A stretch of 32,763 bases of DNA from Thermoanaerobacterales bacterium (GTDB taxonomy: Bacteria > Bacillota > Desulfotomaculia > Desulfotomaculales > JASEER01). This document shows, one piece after another, positions 1 through 8,545 of this stretch (within the stretch, counting starts at the first letter, position 1; each line of letters begins with the position of its first letter). Below the pieces are notes generated by a model. It saw only the letters and a list, made by a program, of their open reading frames with translations. It had not been told where the DNA came from and searched no databases. Where the stretch lies: contig JASEER010000026.1 in the NCBI GenBank assembly GCA_030019475.1, forward strand, positions 1 through 32,763, given 5' to 3'. The translations under genes and the position numbers were made by a program.

Positions 1-1
1 G

Positions 2-1072
2 CTGGTTTCCGGCTACTACGGTTTTCACAATGCGGGCGACGAGGCCATCCTCCACGCCCTGACGCGCGCCTTGCGCCGCGCGGTGCCGGGGGTGGAGATC
101 ACCGTCCTTTCGGCCGACCCGGAGCACACGGCGCGGACCGACGGGGTGGCGGCGGTGCCCCGCGGAGGAGGCGCAGCGGCGGCGGCGATGCGCCGTACCG
201 ACCTGTTTATCAGCGGCGGCGGGGGCCTCTTGCAGGATACGACCAGCCTGAAGAGCCTGGCGTACTATCTCGGCCTGATCGCCCTGGCCCGCGCGCTGCG
301 GAAGAAGGTTTTCTTTTACGCGCAGGGGATCGGTCCCCTGCGCACGGCCGCCGGGCGGGCGCTGGTGCGCCTGGTGGCCGACCGGGCGACATTGATCACG
401 GTCCGCGACCAGGATTCGCGGGAGGAACTGTGCGGCCTCGGTATCCGCCGGCCGCCGGTGATCGTCACCGCCGACCCGGTCCTGGGGCTGGTGCCGGAGC
501 CGGACTGGACGGCCGCCGGGCGGGAGATCCTCGGGGGCCTTGGCCTTGGGGAAGGGCCGGTGGCCGGGATCTCGGTCCGCGCGTGGCCGGGACAGGACGG
601 CTACCTGGAGACGATAGCGGGAGTCTGCGACCAATTGGCGGCCAATGGGTGGCGGGTCGTGTTGCTGCCTTTCCACCACCCGACCGACCTGGAAATGAGC
701 CGCCGGGTGGCGGAACTCTGCCGGGCGCCGGCGGCCGTGGTTGAACAGAGGCTTGAATTCCGTGAACTCCTCGGGGTGACGGCGCACCTCGGCCTGGCGG
801 TGGGGATGCGCCTGCATTTCCTCATTTTTGCTGCGGTCTGCGGGCTGGCGCCGGTGGGGCTGGTCTACGACCCGAAGGTGGGCCGCTTCCTGGACCGCCT
901 CGGGCTGCCCCCGGAAGCGCGCGTGACGCGGCCCGAACCGCAGGCCCTGGCGCGGGCGGTGGACCTGGCCCTGGCGAACCGGGACGCCTGGCAGAACCGG
1001 GTACGGGAACGGGTGCCCGCCCTGGCGGCGGAGGCGGAACGTACGGCGGAGTTGGTAAGGGACCTGCTGTAG
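2..1072 (+). CDS. csaB: Polysaccharide pyruvyl transferase CsaB (5' partial)
   Basis: Transfers a pyruvate ketal from phosphoenolpyruvate to a secondary cell-wall polysaccharide, which then anchors S-layer-homology proteins. The reading frame is open to the first base and begins LVSGYYGFHNAGDEAIL, the typical N-terminal glycine/GDEA motif of CsaB, so only a few residues are missing; the first internal start (71) would remove this motif. Further support is SGGGGLLQD near the end of the first domain, YAQGIGP, the VGMRLHFLIFA stretch and VGLVYDPKVGRFLDRLGLP in the C-terminal half. The visible 356 codons are close to full family length (about 360-370). The gene opens an envelope gene block. The CsaB family is clear; the polymer that is pyruvylated is inferred. 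Confidence 0.86.
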   Translation: MVSGYYGFHNAGDEAILHALTRALRRAVPGVEITVLSADPEHTARTDGVAAVPRGGGAAAAAMRRTDLFISGGGGLLQDTTSLKSLAYYLGLIALARALRKKVFFYAQGIGPLRTAAGRALVRLVADRATLITVRDQDSREELCGLGIRRPPVIVTADPVLGLVPEPDWTAAGREILGGLGLGEGPVAGISVRAWPGQDGYLETIAGVCDQLAANGWRVVLLPFHHPTDLEMSRRVAELCRAPAAVVEQRLEFRELLGVTAHLGLAVGMRLHFLIFAAVCGLAPVGLVYDPKVGRFLDRLGLPPEARVTRPEPQALARAVDLALANRDAWQNRVRERVPALAAEAERTAELVRDLL

Positions 1073-1154
1073 CGGTCGTCGGCCTTTGGGTTAGAAAAGT
1101 TTTCCCGAAAGGAATGGCGGGGCTGGTGTCGAACAACGGGGGAAAGGAAGGGGG

Positions 1155-1619
1155 ATGACGATGTCCCGCAGAATTCTCCTGGCCCTAACCGGGCTGGCGG
1201 CCGGCGGGGGGCTTTTCCTCCTGATCTACACCGGGGTTGCGGCCGGAGGGGGCGGCGCTCCCGGGACGCCGTCCGACCCCCTGGTGACGCAGAGCTACGT
1301 GCACGAATACGTGGAGAAATACTTCGAGGAGCACGTGCCCGGTGGCGGGCCGGCCCTTGAGTGGAAGATCGTCAGCGTCGCCGCGGGGAAGAACCTCGCG
1401 GCCGGCGCGGGGAGCGAACTGATCCTGCGGGCGGGGCGCGCCGGCGTTATCGACCCAACGGGCTCCGGGTTACCCGACCTGACGAGCGGCGGGAACCTGG
1501 CCGCGGGGGCGGCGGTGCCGGCCAACCACCTCTGCCTGGTGCCCCGCGCCGACGGCCGGGGGTTCAGGGCGGTGACCGACATCGTGGTCATGTACCGCGG
1601 CAGGGCCGAAATCAAGTAG
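1155..1619 (+). CDS. Small exported conserved hypothetical protein
   Basis: A 154-residue protein with a basic N-terminus and a hydrophobic segment at about residues 5-28, so probably secreted or membrane-anchored. After it comes a short polar stretch (PSDPLVTQSYVHEYVEKYF) and a Gly/Ala-rich domain ending in VVMYRGRAEIK. The pattern of a hydrophobic leader, a DPLVT-Y segment and a final 'MYRG' strand is one I associate with uncharacterised Firmicutes envelope proteins found beside LCP genes, but I cannot give it a family name. A purine-rich GGAAGGGGG site precedes ATG 1155; ATG 1161 is an alternative. It lies between csaB and the LCP gene with short gaps, suggesting cotranscription and an envelope role. 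Function unknown. Confidence 0.72.
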   Translation: MTMSRRILLALTGLAAGGGLFLLIYTGVAAGGGGAPGTPSDPLVTQSYVHEYVEKYFEEHVPGGGPALEWKIVSVAAGKNLAAGAGSELILRAGRAGVIDPTGSGLPDLTSGGNLAAGAAVPANHLCLVPRADGRGFRAVTDIVVMYRGRAEIK

Positions 1620-1633
1620 CGAGGGACTGAGAA

Positions 1634-2839
1634 ATGCGCAAGATTCGTAGCTGGCCCCGGCTGGCGGCCATTGTCCTGGCCGTGGCCGTTGCCGGGTCCG
1701 GCATATACTGGGCGGCGGCCAACGTCATTCTGCCGTTGTTCTTCCCGGCTTTCGGGGTTTCCGACAACGCCGGCGGCGATGAGGACGGATTCCCGCGGGG
1801 GCGGATGAACCTCCTGGTCCTGGGGGTTGACGCGCGGAAGGGCGAGACCGTAACGCGGAGCGACACGATCATGTTCATCAGCGCCGAGCCCCGCCAGCAC
1901 CGGGTTTCGATCCTCTCCATCCCCCGTGATACGCGGGTGGAGATCCCCGGGCACGGCTGGGATAAGATCAACGCCGCCACGGCGCTGGGGGGGGCGGAGC
2001 TGGCGCAGAAGACCGTTTCCGGGTTCCTTGACGTACCCATCGATTACTATGTGCTGACCAACTTCGAGGGCTTCAAGAAGCTCGTGGATATCCTGGGCGG
2101 AGTGACCCTTGACGTGGAGCAGGATATGCAACACCGCGAGGGCGACGGCTACGTCATCGACCTGAAGAAGGGCGTGCAGCGGCTGGACGGCGAGAAGGCG
2201 CTGCAGTACGTGCGCTACCGCGGGTACGCGATGGGGGACATCACCCGCGCCGAGAAGCAGCAGAAGTTCCTGAAGGCCCTGGCGCAGGAGTTGGTCCAGA
2301 GCCGGAACATCACCAAGCTGCCGAAGCTGGTGCCCCAACTGCAGGAGTGCGTGGAGACGAACATGAGCGTCCGGGAGATGGCCCGCTGGGCCGGCGTGGC
2401 CCGCAAGATGGATGACGTGCAGATGGTGGCCTCGACCCTGCCGGGGTATCCCCTGAGCATCAACGGGGCGAGCTACTGGTACGTCGACCCGGCACGGGCG
2501 CGGCAGGCGGCGGCGCAGCTGATGGACGGGGTGGCCCTGGCGAGCGCCGTCGAGGAGCCGCCCGCGGGCGCCGATGTCCCGCAGCCGAAGTCCGAGCCGC
2601 AGCCTCGACAGCCATCCCCGCCGCCGCAGGAGACCCTGCCGCCGTCCCAGCAGGAGCCGGCGCCGGGTGAGCCGGGCAAGAAGCCGGGCCAGGACGGAAA
2701 CGGCGGCCAGAACGGGCAGGAGCCCGGGGACGTCGAGGTGATCATCACCCCCGAGCCGCCGCAGCAGCCGCCGGAGGGCGGAGGGCAGAACCCTCCCCCG
2801 CAGGACCAGGGTGACCTGATCACCCTGCCACCGCTCTAA
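1634..2839 (+). CDS. LytR-CpsA-Psr (LCP) family glycopolymer ligase
   Basis: LCP enzymes transfer undecaprenyl-pyrophosphate-linked wall polymers to peptidoglycan outside the membrane. The 401-residue protein has a cytoplasmic basic start, one membrane segment at about residues 10-32 and an extracellular LCP domain from about 58 to 205. Family motifs visible in order are MNLLVLGVDAR, RSDTIMFIS, SILSIPRDTRVEIPG, DKINAA, NFEGFKKLVDILGGV and the late YVRYR; the conserved Asp and Arg residues that bind the pyrophosphate lie in these motifs. From about residue 305 the protein becomes a Pro/Gln/Gly-rich tail of about 95 residues, likely a flexible wall-spanning region. It starts 14 bases after the upstream small gene, with GAGGGACTGAG before ATG. 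Which of the paralogous LCP roles it has cannot be told. Confidence 0.93.
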   Translation: MRKIRSWPRLAAIVLAVAVAGSGIYWAAANVILPLFFPAFGVSDNAGGDEDGFPRGRMNLLVLGVDARKGETVTRSDTIMFISAEPRQHRVSILSIPRDTRVEIPGHGWDKINAATALGGAELAQKTVSGFLDVPIDYYVLTNFEGFKKLVDILGGVTLDVEQDMQHREGDGYVIDLKKGVQRLDGEKALQYVRYRGYAMGDITRAEKQQKFLKALAQELVQSRNITKLPKLVPQLQECVETNMSVREMARWAGVARKMDDVQMVASTLPGYPLSINGASYWYVDPARARQAAAQLMDGVALASAVEEPPAGADVPQPKSEPQPRQPSPPPQETLPPSQQEPAPGEPGKKPGQDGNGGQNGQEPGDVEVIITPEPPQQPPEGGGQNPPPQDQGDLITLPPL

Positions 2840-2843
2840 CGCC

Positions 2844-2876
2844 TTTTAAGTTAGGGGTCAGGCCCCTAACTTAAAA
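2844..2876. repeat. REP-like palindrome, copy 1
   Basis: Perfect 14-bp inverted repeat (arms 2844-2857 and 2863-2876, loop TCAGG) with the core GGGGTCAGGCCCC and TTTTAAGT/ACTTAAAA ends. It lies between the LCP gene and the DUF5693 gene and could also work as a bidirectional terminator, since T/A-rich arms bracket a GC core. One of eight related copies in the window. Confidence 0.85.
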
Positions 2877-2914
2877 TTTGCGGCGCAGCCGCCGTATTCG
2901 ATGGAGGTATTCTC

Positions 2915-4846
2915 GTGCGCCAGCCGTGGTACCGGACTGTCACTCTCCTTATCCTTATCATCGCTGTCTGTGCCGCCGGGTACCTGGCCTGGCAACGGCA
3001 CGTCCTGGAAACCCGCTTCCGCACCGTCGAGGTCGCCCTCATCTACGACGAGGTCGCGAAGACGGCTGCCCTGGGACGGATGTCGATCGACGAGACCCTG
3101 GCGCGCTTCAAGGACGCCGGGGTGACCACCGTCCTCTTCAAGGAGCCCTCGGTGGATGATGCACGGCTGGCCGGAATGTTCGAGGTCCGGCAGGGCGCCG
3201 AGCTGCTGGCCGACCCCCGGTTTCAGCTCTGGGCGGGCCGTATCGGTCCCCTCGACACCTGCCTGATCGCCCGCGACGAGACCACCATCGGGCGCCTGCG
3301 CACCCAATTCAGCTTCAAGATTCCCGCCGCCCGGGCTTTCTACCACGCGGGCGGCCTCTTCGTCCTGGATATCCCGGCCCCGTACAGCCAGGTGAAGGAC
3401 CTCGGGGTGGGCTTCGACCCCGCCGCCCTGGCGGCCGTGGAGCGCGCCGGGCTGCGGATCGTGCCCCAGGTGCGGACCTGGCCCGGAACCACTCCCGCCG
3501 GCCTGGAGAGGTTCGGGCGTTACCTGGCGGAAATCCCCAACCTCTCGGCGGTGGCCTTTAATGATAAGACTATCCCCGGCTTCCCGGTCGGGCTTGGCGA
3601 CCTGGCGCGGGCACTGGAGGGCCTGGACGTGCCTGTTGTCTCCATCGAGTTCGCCCCCCAGGCCGGGGTCTGGAACCTCGGCGCCCGCCTTTCCAAGAGG
3701 GTAGTCCTGGCCCACACCATCTCCGAGGGGGAGATGGAGAAGTACACCATCCCCCGTGCTCTGGACCGTTATACCCTGGCCGCCGCGGAGCGGAACGTCC
3801 GGCTCCTGCTGGTGCGCCTCTTCTTCGTCCCCGAGCGCCAGACCGACCTGGTGGGACAGAACCTGGACTTCATCGGCGCTCTGGCCGGGCGGCTGCGGAA
3901 CGAGGGTCTGGCCCTCGGGCCGGCCTCCTCGTTGCCTCCGTGGCATTATCCGCGCGTCCTGCCGCTGCTGGCCGGGCTGGGTGTCGTCGCCGGCGGCGTG
4001 CTGCTCCTGGAGCGGTTCGGCGCCGGGCGGTGGGCCTACATCCTCGGCGCCGCGGCCGGCGCGGCGTGGGCGCCGGCCTTCGCCGCCGGGATCGGCCCGG
4101 CGGTAAAGCTGGCCGCCCTGGGGGCGGTTGTGGTCTTTCCCGCCCTGGGCGTTATCGCGCTGGTCCCGGCGCGGGGCCTGGGGCTTGGGCAGAGCCTGGG
4201 CCGGCTGGTCCTGATCGTCGGCACGGCGCTCATCGGGTCCTTGTTCGTGGTCGCCCTCCTTGGGGGTACAAAGTATATGTTGAAGCTCGATGCCTTCTCG
4301 GGGGTCAAGCTGGCCTACGCCCTGCCCCTGGCGCTGGTGGCCGCCTATTTCGCCTTTCCCCCGGACCGCCGGGGCGAATGGTGGGCCCGCGGCGCGGCTT
4401 TCCTGAACCAGCCGGTCAGGGTGGTTTGGGCCCTGGCGGGCGCCGTGCTGGCCGCCGCGGCGGCGATCTACATCCTGCGTACCGGGAACGACGCCCAGGC
4501 CCTCATCTCGCCGCTGGAGCTGAAGGTCCGCGCCCTGCTGGACCAGGTGCTCCTGGTGCGGCCGCGGACGAAGGAGTTCGCCCTGGGCTACCCGCTGCTC
4601 CTGCTGCTGCTCCGGCGGGGCTACCGGAACGACCGCTACCTGCCCCTGGCGGTGCTGGCCGCCATCGGGCCGGTTTCGGCGGCGAGCACCTTCCTGCACC
4701 TGCACACCCCGCTGGCGGTGTCCCTGCTGCGAACCTTCAACGGGCTGTGGCTCGGGGCGCTCATCGGGCTGGGCCTGATCGCGGCATGGATGCTCGGCGA
4801 GCGCCTGTGGGCGCGCCTTGAGACGCCCGCCCGCCGGAAAGACTAG
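2915..4846 (+). CDS. DUF5693 family polytopic membrane protein
   Basis: A 643-residue membrane protein matching the Firmicutes DUF5693 pattern. It has an N-terminal membrane anchor (about residues 7-26), an extracytoplasmic domain of some 310 residues beginning VALIYDEVAKTAAL and containing FNDKTIPGFP, then a block of about eight hydrophobic segments from residue 345 to the C-terminus. The molecular function of this family is not established; neighbours (csaB, LCP, tagO) suggest a role in envelope polymer synthesis or export. The start is GTG 2915, nine bases after GGAGG at 2902-2906; the next in-frame starts lack a ribosome site. It begins 39 bases after REP copy 1 and ends before copy 2. 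Confidence 0.85.
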   Translation: MRQPWYRTVTLLILIIAVCAAGYLAWQRHVLETRFRTVEVALIYDEVAKTAALGRMSIDETLARFKDAGVTTVLFKEPSVDDARLAGMFEVRQGAELLADPRFQLWAGRIGPLDTCLIARDETTIGRLRTQFSFKIPAARAFYHAGGLFVLDIPAPYSQVKDLGVGFDPAALAAVERAGLRIVPQVRTWPGTTPAGLERFGRYLAEIPNLSAVAFNDKTIPGFPVGLGDLARALEGLDVPVVSIEFAPQAGVWNLGARLSKRVVLAHTISEGEMEKYTIPRALDRYTLAAAERNVRLLLVRLFFVPERQTDLVGQNLDFIGALAGRLRNEGLALGPASSLPPWHYPRVLPLLAGLGVVAGGVLLLERFGAGRWAYILGAAAGAAWAPAFAAGIGPAVKLAALGAVVVFPALGVIALVPARGLGLGQSLGRLVLIVGTALIGSLFVVALLGGTKYMLKLDAFSGVKLAYALPLALVAAYFAFPPDRRGEWWARGAAFLNQPVRVVWALAGAVLAAAAAIYILRTGNDAQALISPLELKVRALLDQVLLVRPRTKEFALGYPLLLLLLRRGYRNDRYLPLAVLAAIGPVSAASTFLHLHTPLAVSLLRTFNGLWLGALIGLGLIAAWMLGERLWARLETPARRKD

Positions 4847-4876
4847 AGTCGGAGATCGGGGGGGGGCGAGTGTCCT

Positions 4877-4909
4877 TTTTAAGTAAAGTGCCTGACCCCT
4901 TACTTAAAA
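4877..4909. repeat. REP-like palindrome, copy 2
   Basis: TTTTAAGTAA ... TTACTTAAAA arms (10 bp) around the core AGTGCCTGACCCC. It ends four bases before the GAGGAGG ribosome site of fabZ, so it lies in the leader of that gene if transcription starts upstream. Confidence 0.85.
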
Positions 4910-4924
4910 CTGAGGAGGCCGCCT

Positions 4925-5356
4925 ATGCTGGACATCAACGGTATCAAGAAGATCCTGCCCCACCGCTACCCCTTCCTGCTGGTGGACCGCATCCTGGAGC
5001 TGGAGCCCGGGAAGCGGGGCGTGGGGATCAAGAACGTGACGGTGAACGAGCCCTTCTTCCAGGGGCACTATCCGGGCCACCCGGTGATGCCGGGGGTGCT
5101 GATCGTCGAGGCCCTGGCCCAGGTCGGGGGCGTGGTGGTGCTGAGCCTGCCGGGGTTCGAGGGGGCCCTGCCGCTCTTCGCCGGGATCGACGGCGCGCGC
5201 TTCCGCCGGCAGGTGGTGCCGGGCGACCAACTGCGGCTGGAGGTCGAGTTGGTGCGCCTGCGCGGGACGGTGGGCAAAGGCCGGGGCCGGGCGCTGGTCG
5301 ACGGCGAGACGGCGGCCGAGGCCGAGTTATTATTTGCCATCACAAAGGGGAGTTAG
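4925..5356 (+). CDS. fabZ: 3-hydroxyacyl-ACP dehydratase FabZ
   Basis: Dehydrates (3R)-hydroxyacyl-ACP to trans-2-enoyl-ACP in type II fatty acid synthesis; a cytosolic hot-dog-fold enzyme. The 143-residue length is normal. Diagnostic motifs are [12 protein letters not shown] near the start and [20 protein letters not shown], in which His48 and Glu62 (14 residues apart) are the expected catalytic pair. ATG 4925 follows a strong GAGGAGG. In many Clostridia fabZ sits in wall/lipid gene clusters rather than with the other fab genes, as here between DUF5693 and tagO. No anomaly seen. Confidence 0.96.
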   Translation: MLDINGIKKILPHRYPFLLVDRILELEPGKRGVGIKNVTVNEPFFQGHYPGHPVMPGVLIVEALAQVGGVVVLSLPGFEGALPLFAGIDGARFRRQVVPGDQLRLEVELVRLRGTVGKGRGRALVDGETAAEAELLFAITKGS

Positions 5357-5423
5357 GCGTCAAGAACCTTATTGCACTCGGGGAATTCGACGTTTTAGGG
5401 CATTTTGCAGGGCCTTTCGGTTA

Positions 5424-5452
5424 TTGTCAGAGATCCTAGATTAAGGTAAACT
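5424..5452 (+). promoter_or_regulatory. Candidate sigma-A promoter of tagO
   Basis: TTGTCA (5424-5429), 17-base spacer, TAAACT (5447-5452). Five of six and four of six matches to the sigma-A boxes with ideal spacing place the start near 5459, ahead of the TTG start codon at 5495. The 138-base gap after fabZ holds no other recognisable element. Confidence 0.5.
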
Positions 5453-5494
5453 GGGTGCGAACTGCGATGCTTGTCCATTTGGGGAGGGGAAGCT

Positions 5495-6556
5495 TTGGCA
5501 GGTTTTCTGCTGCCACTGGTAGGCGCCTGCACGCTGGGTCTTTTGCTGACCCCATGGGCCGGGCGCCTGGCGCGGCACATCGGCGCCATCGACCGGCCCG
5601 ACCGGCGGAAGGTCCACACGGAGCCCATGCCCCGCCTGGGCGGGCTGGCGGTCTACGCCGCTTTCACGCTGACGGTGCTCCTTACGCAGCCCCTCAGCCG
5701 CGAGCTGCTGGGCCTGCTGCTCGGCGCCAGCCTGATCGTGGCCGTCGGCCTCCTGGACGACGCCCGCGGCCTGCCCCCGCGGGTCAAGCTGGCCGGGCAG
5801 GTGCTGGCGGCGCTGGCAGTGATCCCCTTCGGCCTCCAGGTGCAGTTCGTCACCGATCCCCTGCACGGGGGAATGCTCTCCCTGGGCTGGTGGGGGATCC
5901 CGTTGACCGTCTTTTGGCTGGTGGCCGTCACCAACGCCGTGAACCTGATCGACGGGCTGGACGGCCTCGCCGCCGGCACGGCGATCATCGCCGCGGTGAC
6001 GCTGGCCCTGGTGTCCTGGACGGAGGGGGAGGCCGCGGCGGTGGCCGTGGCCGCCGTCCTGGCTGCGGCGACGCTGGGCTTCCTGCGCTACAACTTCCAC
6101 CCGGCGCGGGTCTTCCTCGGCGACACCGGCTCGATGTTCCTGGGGTTTGTCCTGGCCGGCACGGCCATCATGGGCCTGGCGAAGAGCGCCACGGCCGTCT
6201 CGGTGCTGGTGCCGATCGTCGTGCTGGGCCTCCCGCTCTTCGACACGGCGTTCGCCATCCTGCGGCGCGCGCGCAACCACCGGCCGATCTTCTACCCCGA
6301 CAAGGGGCACCTGCACCACCGCCTGCTGCGGATCGGGCTGTCACACCGGGGGGCGGTCCTGGTCGTCTACGGCGTCGACGTGGTCTTGGGCGCCAGCGCG
6401 GTGGTCCTGACGCTCCTCAGTACGGACCAGGCCATGTTGCTCCTGGCCATCCTGGCGACGGTGCTGATCGCCCTCGCCAACCGGGTCGGGGTGCTGGGAC
6501 GGGACTGGACACGAGCGCCCGACACAATGGAAGCCACCAAGCGCTCCGGAATGTAG
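5495..6556 (+). CDS. tagO: Undecaprenyl-phosphate GlcNAc-1-phosphate transferase (MraY/WecA/TagO family)
   Basis: Transfers a sugar-1-phosphate (normally GlcNAc-1-P) from UDP to undecaprenyl phosphate, the first membrane step of wall-polymer synthesis. The 353-residue protein is hydrophobic throughout, with about eleven membrane segments. Signature motifs are GAIDRPDRRKVH, LLDDARGLPPRVKLAGQ (the DD magnesium motif), NAVNLIDGLDGLAAG, FLGDTGSMFLGF and the HLHHRLL loop. Start: TTG 5495 lies five bases after GGGGAGGGG (5481-5489); an upstream in-frame TTG at 5471 would add eight residues but has no ribosome site. The family is sure; the sugar specificity (GlcNAc versus another HexNAc) is inferred. 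Confidence 0.92.
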   Translation: MAGFLLPLVGACTLGLLLTPWAGRLARHIGAIDRPDRRKVHTEPMPRLGGLAVYAAFTLTVLLTQPLSRELLGLLLGASLIVAVGLLDDARGLPPRVKLAGQVLAALAVIPFGLQVQFVTDPLHGGMLSLGWWGIPLTVFWLVAVTNAVNLIDGLDGLAAGTAIIAAVTLALVSWTEGEAAAVAVAAVLAAATLGFLRYNFHPARVFLGDTGSMFLGFVLAGTAIMGLAKSATAVSVLVPIVVLGLPLFDTAFAILRRARNHRPIFYPDKGHLHHRLLRIGLSHRGAVLVVYGVDVVLGASAVVLTLLSTDQAMLLLAILATVLIALANRVGVLGRDWTRAPDTMEATKRSGM

Positions 6557-6568
6557 GGGCGCTTTTTT
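6539..6568 (+). terminator. Intrinsic terminator overlapping the tagO stop codon
   Basis: AAGCGCTCC (6539-6547) pairs with GGGGCGCTT (6556-6564), nine pairs including one G-U, loop of eight, followed by a T run to 6568. The TAG stop (6554-6556) lies in the loop and 3' arm, so translation to the stop would cover the hairpin. It may be a partial terminator ahead of galU. Confidence 0.7.
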
Positions 6569-6587
6569 ACTAAGGGGAGAGTAAACA

Positions 6588-7469
6588 ATGGCGTTACCTG
6601 TCAGAAAGGCGGTCATCCCCGCGGCCGGCCTTGGGGTGCGTTTTCTGCCGGCCACTAAGGCCCAGCCGAAGGAAATGATCCCGATCATCGATAAGCCGAC
6701 CATCCAGTACATCGTTGAAGAGGCCCTGGCAGCAGGTATCACGGACATCCTGATCATCACCGGCCGGGGCAAGAGGGCCATCGAGAACCACTTCGACCGC
6801 TCCTTTGAACTGGAACTGTTCCTGGCCGGCCGCGGCAAGGACGAGCAACTGGCCGAGATCCGCCGCATCAGCGAGATGGCCGATATCTTTTACGTCCGGC
6901 AGAAGGAGCCCCGCGGCCTCGGCCACGCCGTCGCCTGCGCGCGCGCCTTTGTGGGCAACGAGCCCTTCGCCGTGATGCTGGGCGACGACGTCGTCCGCGC
7001 CGAGGTGCCCTGCCTGAAGCAGATGCTGGCGGTCTACGAGCGCCTCGGGGCGCCGGTGATCGCCGTTGAGGAGGTCCCGGAGCCGGACGTCGAGAAGTAC
7101 GGCGTCATCCGGGGGGAGAAGGTCGAGCCCGCGCTGTGGCGGGTTACCGACCTGGTCGAGAAGCCGCGGCGGGAGGAGGCGCCCTCGCGGATGGCCATTA
7201 TCGGCCGCTACATCCTGCCCCCGGAGATCTTTCCCCTGCTGGACCGGACCCCGCCCGGGGCCGGGGGAGAGATCCAACTCACCGACGCGCTGCGGGCGTT
7301 GGTTCGCGAGCAGCCCCTCTACGGCTACGCCTTCAGCGGCCGGCGCTACGACGTCGGTTCCAACCTCGGTTTCCTAAGAGCCACGGTGGAGTTCGCCCTG
7401 GAGCGGGATGACCTGCGGGAGCCGTTTTTGGCCTACCTGCGGGATCTCGCTGCGTTGAGAAGGTCCTGA
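6588..7469 (+). CDS. galU: UTP-glucose-1-phosphate uridylyltransferase
   Basis: Makes UDP-glucose from UTP and glucose-1-phosphate in the cytosol. The 293-residue protein shows the nucleotidyltransferase loop KAVIPAAGLGVRFLPATKAQPKE at residues 5-27, then IIDKPTIQYIVEEA, LGHAVACAR, the metal-binding MLGDDVV, VEKYGVI, LVEKP and GGEIQLTDAL: all standard GalU features and a normal length. ATG 6588 follows AAGGGGAGAG. The stop TGA shares its last base with the ATG of the epimerase gene, so the two are translationally coupled. Together with the phosphohexomutase at 8810 it would supply UDP-glucose for wall polymers. Confidence 0.95.
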   Translation: MALPVRKAVIPAAGLGVRFLPATKAQPKEMIPIIDKPTIQYIVEEALAAGITDILIITGRGKRAIENHFDRSFELELFLAGRGKDEQLAEIRRISEMADIFYVRQKEPRGLGHAVACARAFVGNEPFAVMLGDDVVRAEVPCLKQMLAVYERLGAPVIAVEEVPEPDVEKYGVIRGEKVEPALWRVTDLVEKPRREEAPSRMAIIGRYILPPEIFPLLDRTPPGAGGEIQLTDALRALVREQPLYGYAFSGRRYDVGSNLGFLRATVEFALERDDLREPFLAYLRDLAALRRS

Positions 7470-8374
7470 TGCGCGCCCTTGTCACCGGGGGGGCCGGTTT
7501 TATTGGCTCCCACCTGGTGGACGCCCTGGTGACGGAAGGGGCGGAGGTGCTCGTTCTTGACGACCTTTCCCGCGGCCGGGAAAGCTTCGTCAACCCGGGG
7601 GCGTCCCTCGTGCGGGCCGACCTCGCCGGACCCGAGGCGGGGGAGGCCGTCCTGCGCTTCGCCCCGGAGGTCGTCTTCCACCTCGCGGCGCAGGCCAGCG
7701 TGCCCATGTCGCTGGCCGACCCCGCGGCCGACGCCCGGACGAACGTCCTCGGCACCCTCAACCTGCTCGAGGCCTGCCGCCGGGCGGGGACGCGCAAGGT
7801 GGTCTACGCCTCGTCGGCCGCCGTGTACGGTGACCCCCGCTACCTTCCCGTCGACGAACAGCATCCCCTGTCCCCTCTCTCCCCCTACGGCGTATCCAAG
7901 TACACGGTCGAGCTGTACCTGGGCGTTTACCATGCCGTCCACGGGCTGGAGTGGACCGCCCTGCGCTACGCCAATGTCTACGGCCCGCGCCAGGACGCGC
8001 TGGGTGAGGGAGGCGTGGTGGCCGTTTTTGTGGAGCGGCTGCGGCGCGGGGAGCCGCTGGACGTGTTCGGGGACGGGGAGCAGACGCGGGACTTCGTCTT
8101 TGTCGGGGATGTCGTACGGGCCAACCTGGCCGCCGCGCGGGCCGGGTCCGGGCGGGCGCTCAACGTCGGCACCGGCCGGGCGACCAGCGTCAACACCCTG
8201 GTCGCGCGGTTCTCGGCGCTGGCCGGGCGGCCCCTTGAAGTGCGTTACCTTCCGCCCCGGGCGGGGGACATCCGCCACAGCTACCTGGCCGACGGCGAGG
8301 CCCGCCGCGCCCTGGGTTGGGAGCCGGCGGTGGATCTGACGGCCGGTTTAAAGATGATACTGAGAGACCGCTGA
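7469..8374 (+). CDS. NAD-dependent UDP-sugar epimerase (GalE-like)
   Basis: Extended short-chain dehydrogenase/reductase, 301 residues. The N-terminus carries the NAD-binding GGAGFIGSH at residues 7-15, then VFHLAAQASVP, ASSAAVYGD and the catalytic Tyr140-x3-Lys144 in SPYGVSKY; RYANVYGPRQ and GDGEQTRDFVFVGDV are typical of UDP-glucose 4-epimerase-like members. Coupling to galU (one-base overlap) supports UDP-glucose to UDP-galactose conversion. The length (301, against about 330 for classical GalE) and motifs fit the archaeal/clostridial GalE-like subgroup, in which UDP-glucuronate or UDP-GlcNAc epimerases are also found, so the exact substrate is uncertain. Confidence 0.88.
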   Translation: MRALVTGGAGFIGSHLVDALVTEGAEVLVLDDLSRGRESFVNPGASLVRADLAGPEAGEAVLRFAPEVVFHLAAQASVPMSLADPAADARTNVLGTLNLLEACRRAGTRKVVYASSAAVYGDPRYLPVDEQHPLSPLSPYGVSKYTVELYLGVYHAVHGLEWTALRYANVYGPRQDALGEGGVVAVFVERLRRGEPLDVFGDGEQTRDFVFVGDVVRANLAAARAGSGRALNVGTGRATSVNTLVARFSALAGRPLEVRYLPPRAGDIRHSYLADGEARRALGWEPAVDLTAGLKMILRDR

Positions 8375-8404
8375 AAAACGTCGCCTGCCCCCTTAAAAGC
8401 GTAA

Positions 8405-8426
8405 GGGCGGACCTCTACGTCCGCCC
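8405..8426. other. Strong 8-bp hairpin downstream of the epimerase gene
   Basis: GGGCGGAC (8405-8412) and GTCCGCCC (8419-8426) form a perfect stem with loop CTCTAC. It has no T run, so it may act as a 3' stabilising or weak terminating hairpin for the galU-epimerase mRNA. It lies in a 435-base spacer that otherwise holds the hairpin array, the 34-codon gene and REP copy 3. Confidence 0.6.
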
Positions 8427-8471
8427 GTTGGGGCGCCGGTTCCCGCCTGCGCCCGCCGTTGCCCCTGTCGG

Positions 8472-8536
8472 TTTCGCCCCCGTAGGGGCTGGTTTCGCGA
8501 CCGAAGGTCGCTAATTTCGCACCCGCAGGGTGCTAA
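8472..8536. repeat. Three tandem ~22-bp hairpin modules
   Basis: Three consecutive units share the flanks TTTCGC...GCT(AA) while the stem sequence changes: GCCCC/GGGGC (8476-8489), GCGACC/GGTCGC (8497-8511) and GCACCC/GGGTGC (8519-8533), with loops of 3-4 bases. Each stem is perfectly paired despite different bases, so pairing rather than sequence is conserved. The array sits just downstream of the 34-codon minus-strand gene. Confidence 0.7.
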
Positions 8537-8545
8537 TTACGGCTG

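Noticed and set aside
8317-8514. Open frame over the epimerase end and hairpin array
   Set aside because: It is out of frame with the epimerase, has no ribosome site and its second half translates the palindromic array; the region is structural, not coding.
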